From JANMAT01 sp031359995 (GTDB taxonomy: Bacteria > Actinomycetota > Acidimicrobiia > Acidimicrobiales > Ilumatobacteraceae), in NCBI GenBank assembly GCA_031359995.1, contig JANMAT010000038.1, positions 1 to 64,000 of the forward strand: a stretch of 64,000 nucleotides of DNA, written 5' to 3'. Each line of letters opens with the position of its first letter. Position 1 is the first letter of the stretch. This document shows positions 60,815 to 64,000 of this stretch, piece after piece. Position numbers and translations under genes: made by a program. Below the pieces are notes generated by a model, which saw only the letters and a list, made by a program, of their open reading frames with translations, was not told the origin of the DNA and ran no database searches.

Positions 60815-61021
60815 TCAGGAGCGCCCGAAGCCTTCGGCGAGCATGTCGTCGGCCTCACGGGCGGTACGGCCAGACGTGGAGGCACCCAGGCCGACGAAGC
60901 CGAGCCGGCGACGAGGCGGCCGGTCCTCGGCCAGCTCGACGAGCAGCTGCTCCGCCGTGAGCCCGCGCCGTGCCGCCTCGTCGGTGAGCCGCTCGGCGAT
61001 CTCATGCTCGGTCATGGCCAT
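60815..61021 (-). CDS. vapB: Antitoxin of the VapC-like toxin
   Basis: 68 residues: MTEHEIAERLTDEAARRGLTAEQLLVELAED resembles an N-terminal DNA-binding helical segment; the tail GFVGLGASTSGRTAREADDM is the type that wraps the toxin (similar tails are seen in actinobacterial VapB proteins). The alternative start ATG at 61015 is in frame. Confidence 0.75.
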   Translation of the reverse strand: MAMTEHEIAERLTDEAARRGLTAEQLLVELAEDRPPRRRLGFVGLGASTSGRTAREADDMLAEGFGRS

Positions 61022-61564
61022 GCCGACAGCCTACGACGGCGGGCCGGGATCGGGGCGGCGACTTGCCGCCGGTGTGACACACACACTCGAAGTGTGCTTC
61101 CAGTGTGTGTGGTCCCGACCACACACTCACCGTTGGTGCAAGTGTGTGAGTTATCTGGGATCCCGGATAAACCACATCATCTGGTACGCGCGCTCATCCG
61201 GGGTGGGGCGGTCGCGCCCGTCTCTACGAAGGCGAGTCCGTCTTCGGGTCCCGGATAATCAAGGCGGCGCCGGAGATCAGCACCTCGCATTTGGCGACCC
61301 GCGCACGTCGGGCGCGTCCGCGACAGTCCTGCTCAGTACCACGGCACTCGCCAGCGGCTGGTCGGGCACCGTGGACTCAACGCCGGCGCCGGCTTCCTCG
61401 ACCCAGCTGGTCATCCGGGGCCCGCCTTCGCCGATCTACGCGCTGACGGGCAGCGCAGCGACGCCTCCCGGATAGCCCCGCGCCCCGGATGATGTGGACC
61501 GTCGGCTTTGTTGATGCGGGACTCGCCGGAAGGGCCCCGGCTCGCACCCAGCCGTGAGGCCACC
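61022..61564. other. Control region with CACACAC/GTGTGTG repeats
   Basis: Between 61073 and 61150 CACACACTC and GTGTGTG motifs alternate in both orientations; a 9-bp stem (GTGTGTGGT 61105-61113, ACCACACAC 61118-61126) with a CCCG loop stands out. TCCCGGATAA occurs twice (61161 region and 61249 region). No gene is seen. It could be an operator or an origin/excision region. Confidence 0.4.
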
Positions 61565-62077
61565 ATGCATGATTGCTCCGCGCAGACGGCCGCCGACGAC
61601 ACCGCTGGTCCGCTTGTGCTCACCGCGTCACGCTCGAAGTGGTCGAGAGTCCTTGCGATGTCACTCGGGTTCGTCGCCATGGGCGTGGTAACAGCCATCG
61701 GCGAACCCACGCCATTTGGCTGGGTGGTCGTCGCCTTCTTCGGGTCGAGTGCTGTGATCTCCGCTGGGCAGCTCCTCTACCCGAGCAAGCTGGTCCTGGA
61801 CGCGACCACGGTGACGGTGTCCGGCTTCGGACGAGGGTTCTCGCGCGATCTCGCTTCGTGCAGTTCCTTTGAGGTCTGGCGAAACCCTGTCGCCCGCCAG
61901 GAGCTCGTCGTGTTCAGTCATCCTCTCGACGTCGAGCGCCGAGGCGGCAGGGCCAGCACGCGGCTGTCCGGACACTCATCGGCGCTGCCTGACACGTACG
62001 GGCTCCCGGCCGCGGCCCTCGCCGCGCAGCTGAACCGTGCGAGGCCGGCCGCTCTGGCCCGAGGTGCTCGGCCTTGA
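61565..62077 (+). CDS. STM3941-like membrane protein with PH-type domain
   Basis: 170 residues from ATG 61565 (GAGG before it). Two adjacent membrane segments (VLAMSLGFVAMGVVTAIG; FGWVVVAFFGSSAVISAGQL) precede a beta-rich part (LVLDATTVTVSGFGRGFSRDL). The layout is like STM3941-type or YdbT-type proteins. Function unknown. Confidence 0.5.
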   Translation: MHDCSAQTAADDTAGPLVLTASRSKWSRVLAMSLGFVAMGVVTAIGEPTPFGWVVVAFFGSSAVISAGQLLYPSKLVLDATTVTVSGFGRGFSRDLASCSSFEVWRNPVARQELVVFSHPLDVERRGGRASTRLSGHSSALPDTYGLPAAALAAQLNRARPAALARGARP

Positions 62078-62152
62078 CCGACCGGTTGTACGGCGAAGAC
62101 CTCGCGGTTACCCGACCCGTCCGTTCACCGCTTGGTGATTTCTGTGAGTGTG

Positions 62153-62455
62153 CTACTCGGCCCGCGACGCGTTGCCTCCGTCGGCCACGCCATCGGTCGG
62201 CGACAGGTCTCGGTCGTCGAGCGAATTCATGACCTGAACGGCGAACTCACGCAGACGATCGTTTGCCTCTCGAACGTGAGGTGGGAGCGCAGCGTCGACC
62301 ATCGTCTTGCCATCGGGCAGGGAGACGCCGATCGTTCGGAGCGCCCTGATCGCCTTGATCGGCGGCGCGCCGGCTGCGATCAACGCCACGGCGATCGCCT
62401 CGGGCGCCTAGCCCGAGGCGTGCATCTCGGCGACCAGCGCCTCCCACCGTTCCAT
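62153..62455 (-). pseudogene. Small bL12-C-terminal-domain-like protein interrupted by an amber codon
   Basis: Reverse-strand reading from ATG 62455: MERWEALVAEMHASG, then TAG (62408-62410), then APEAIAVALIAAGAPPIKAI and continuing to 62153 without another stop. The segment AGAPPIKAIRALRTIGVSL resembles the fold-determining helix of ribosomal L7/L12 C-terminal-like domains found in small actinobacterial proteins. A restart at GTG 62389 is possible. Either a nonsense mutation or read-through. Confidence 0.5.
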
Positions 62456-62670
62456 CGCGTTGTTCTACCAGCGGGTGCGAGCCGCCGGCCGCGCCATTGA
62501 CTCCAACGACATCGCGGACGAAACGGCACTCGTTGGAATGGAACGGCACCGGACGGACAGCGGGCGTGCGGCCGACGGAACCCCGTGACACCGCAGGTCT
62601 ACGGTGCGCGCATCCGACTCGTGGCGACCGTTCGTCGGGCGGCCGGCGCGACCAGACGAAGGGTGCGGGC

Positions 62671-63807
62671 ATGGCAGCCGGAGGCAGCATACGCAAGGAC
62701 CCCGAGCGCGGCACGTGGAGCTTCACCATCGATGTGCCCGGCGTCAGCGGTAACCGTCGGCAGATCAAGCGCCGCGGCTTCCCCACGAAGAAGGCGGCGA
62801 ACGCCGCGATGGTCGAGGTTCTCGGCGAAGTGCGCCAGGGCGTGTTCGTCGCCCCGAGTCGTCTCACGACCGGCGCGTACCTCCGGTCGTGGCTCGACCA
62901 GCTGCCGTCCACCGGCCGGCGTCCGACCACGGTCGCCGGCTACCGCGGCCTCGTCGAGCGCCACGCATTGCCGGTGATCGGCGCGGTGCGGCTCGGTGAG
63001 CTCGGCCCGCTGCACATCGACGCCATCTACCGGGCCATGCACGCCGCCGGGCTCTCGGCCCGCACCATCCGCTTCCTGCACGCCGTGCTCGGCCGGGCGT
63101 TCGCCGACGCCGAGCGCAAGGGCCTCATCGCCCGCAACCCGGTGCGGGGCTCCACACCGCCCAGCGCGGCATCGGCCAGGGCGCCCGAGCAGACCGTGTG
63201 GACACCCGACGAGCTCCGCCGCTTCCTCACCGCCACCGCCGACCACCACCACGGCACGCTCTTCCGGCTTGCCGCCCTCACGGGCCTCCGCCGTGGCGAG
63301 GTGCTGGGTCTGGCCCGGGACGCCCTTGACCTCGACGTCGGCCGTCTCGTGGTCCGCCAGGCCCTCGTGGAGGTGAAGGGCGAACTGGTCACCTCCGAGC
63401 CCAAGACCGCCAGGTCTCGGCGCACCGTCGACCTCGACGCCGGCACCGTGGCTGCCCTCCGGGCCCACCGGGCCGAGCAGCACCGCATTCGGCTCCTGGC
63501 CGGCCCGGGCTGGGCGGCGTGCGGACTCGTGTTCGTGTCGCCCGACGGCACGCCCTACAAGGCCGAGAGCATCTCCCAGGCCTTCGAGCGGGCCGTGCGC
63601 CGCACCGACCTCCCCCGCATCCGGTTCCACGACCTGCGCCACACCCACGCCACGCACCTGCTCGCCTCCGGCGCCAACGCCCGCCTGGTGTCCGAGCGGC
63701 TCGGCCATTCGTCGGTCGCCTTCACGCTCGACACCTACGGGCACGTGCTCCCGGGCCAGCAGGCGTCGGCCGTGGCGGCCGTGGCCGCACTCGTGGAAAA
63801 CCCGTGA
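62671..63807 (+). CDS. int: Tyrosine-type site-specific integrase
   Basis: 378 residues from ATG 62671. An N-terminal AP2-like DNA-binding part (GTWSFTIDVPGVSGNRRQIK), a SAM-like core-binding domain (LRSWLDQLP, YRGLVERHALPVIG) and a catalytic domain with Arg in LTGLRRGEVLGL, HxxR in FHDLRHTHATHLL, His in LGHSSVAFTLDTYGH and the Tyr nucleophile. It catalyses integration and excision at the tRNA-Asn site, next to which it ends (15 bp from the right repeat). Confidence 0.92.
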   Translation: MAAGGSIRKDPERGTWSFTIDVPGVSGNRRQIKRRGFPTKKAANAAMVEVLGEVRQGVFVAPSRLTTGAYLRSWLDQLPSTGRRPTTVAGYRGLVERHALPVIGAVRLGELGPLHIDAIYRAMHAAGLSARTIRFLHAVLGRAFADAERKGLIARNPVRGSTPPSAASARAPEQTVWTPDELRRFLTATADHHHGTLFRLAALTGLRRGEVLGLARDALDLDVGRLVVRQALVEVKGELVTSEPKTARSRRTVDLDAGTVAALRAHRAEQHRIRLLAGPGWAACGLVFVSPDGTPYKAESISQAFERAVRRTDLPRIRFHDLRHTHATHLLASGANARLVSERLGHSSVAFTLDTYGHVLPGQQASAVAAVAALVENP

Positions 63808-63821
63808 CCAAAACGTGACCA
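63803..63821. repeat. Arm-type repeat pair, right end
   Basis: CGTGACCA at 63803 and 63814 matches the pair at 60375/60386 in sequence and 11-bp spacing. The first copy overlaps the integrase stop codon, and the second abuts the attachment repeat. Confidence 0.6.
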
Positions 63822-63925
63822 CGGGCCGGCCGCTCGGTGGCGACCGGCCCGTGGACCGTGCATCAGCCCTGGTGGGGCCGGCTCCGGGAGCAGGGCTCGA
63901 ACCTGCGACCCGCTGATTAACAGTC
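63822..63925. repeat. Right attachment repeat, within the intact tRNA-Asn
   Basis: Identical to 60165-60268. It covers 60 bp downstream of the tRNA and the tRNA 3' half up to the anticodon loop, so crossover probably occurs near the anticodon stem-loop. Confidence 0.85.
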
Positions 63926-63954
63926 AGCTGCTCTGCCAGCTGAGCTATCCCGGA
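63882..63954 (-). tRNA. tRNA-Asn (GTT)
   Basis: 73-base cloverleaf on the reverse strand: acceptor TCCGGGA/TCCCGGA, D-arm AGCTCAGCTGGCAGAGC, anticodon stem-loop GCTGA-CTGTTAA-TCAGC with anticodon GTT, T-arm GCAGGTTCGAGCCCTGC. CCA is not encoded. It is the target gene of the integrative element and remains intact. Confidence 0.95.
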
Positions 63955-64000
63955 AAGCGACGACACACTATCGGCACCGACCGGTCGCTCGCTACCGCGA

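Larger units (their letters stand above)
60165..63925. mobile_element. Integrative element in tRNA-Asn, bounded by 104-bp direct repeats
   Basis: Repeats 60165-60268 and 63822-63925 are identical and include the tRNA-Asn 3' half from the anticodon loop on. Contents: VapC-like toxin and antitoxin, a repeat-rich control region, a membrane protein, a broken small gene and a tyrosine integrase near the intact tRNA. The unit length (repeat to repeat) is 3657 bp. No replication, transfer or packaging genes are seen, so it is a minimal genomic island mobilised only by its integrase or by a helper. Confidence 0.85.

Overview
The window is high-G+C actinobacterial DNA: GTG starts, ATGA/GTGA stop-start overlaps, an Asn tRNA and a CAT-anticodon tRNA, and actinobacterial families such as a WhiB remnant, a DtxR-type iron regulator and an LAxTG sortase-like substrate. 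An uncultured or little-studied lineage, perhaps Acidimicrobiia, is my inference; no rRNA or other phylogenetic marker is present.

Layout. 1-5400 is a decayed mobile element: a DUF3987-like ATPase, a probable replication origin (seven GTTGGAA heptamers, an AT-rich stretch, a perfect TTGTCCACA DnaA box), a P27-terminase-like small protein and unknown ORFs, ending in a mosaic junction with fragments of a WhiB gene and of a paralogue of the neighbouring gene. 5700-11990 holds chromosomal genes: YkgJ cysteine-cluster protein, LAKTG surface protein, PNPOx-like protein, two universal stress proteins, thymidine phosphorylase, a carbamate kinase remnant and a baeRF protein. 11981-20958 is histidine utilisation (IclR regulator divergent from hutH-hutU-def-hutF-hutI), with a foreign-looking ATPase + TOPRIM pair inserted in the operon. 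21000-29842 holds a phosphodiesterase, trehalose synthesis (otsA and an otsB-GH15 fusion) and a zinc ABC transporter divergent from a Fur/Zur gene. 29855-34926 encodes an NAD-dependent formate dehydrogenase condensed into two polypeptides. 35003-40224 has a phytanoyl-CoA dioxygenase, two acyl-CoA dehydrogenases, a WYL regulator and small proteins.

The most interesting locus is 40400-48503: a YcaO enzyme and a TfuA protein converge on a heme-oxygenase-like diiron protein and a 59-residue peptide gene with a strong ribosome binding site; a large cyclase/STAND-ATPase/TPR regulator lies just upstream of the peptide, and a bicovalent FAD oxidase diverges from it. I read this as an uncharacterised RiPP cluster, probably thioamide-forming, with an additional oxidative step.

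48900-52040 is a degraded tRNA-associated island with two copies of a PIN-domain toxin-antitoxin module and a 38-bp tRNA-derived direct repeat. 54722-59329 is an iron operon (lipoprotein, FTR1 permease, hydantoinase/oxoprolinase-like protein, membrane protein, DtxR regulator) behind a DtxR-like box. 60165-63925 is a complete 3.66-kb integrative element in tRNA-Asn, bounded by perfect 104-bp repeats and carrying a tyrosine integrase, a VapBC-like module, a membrane protein and a small gene with an in-frame amber codon. Several genes are broken (carbamate kinase, response regulator, secreted protein, PIN toxin copy), mostly near mobile-element edges.
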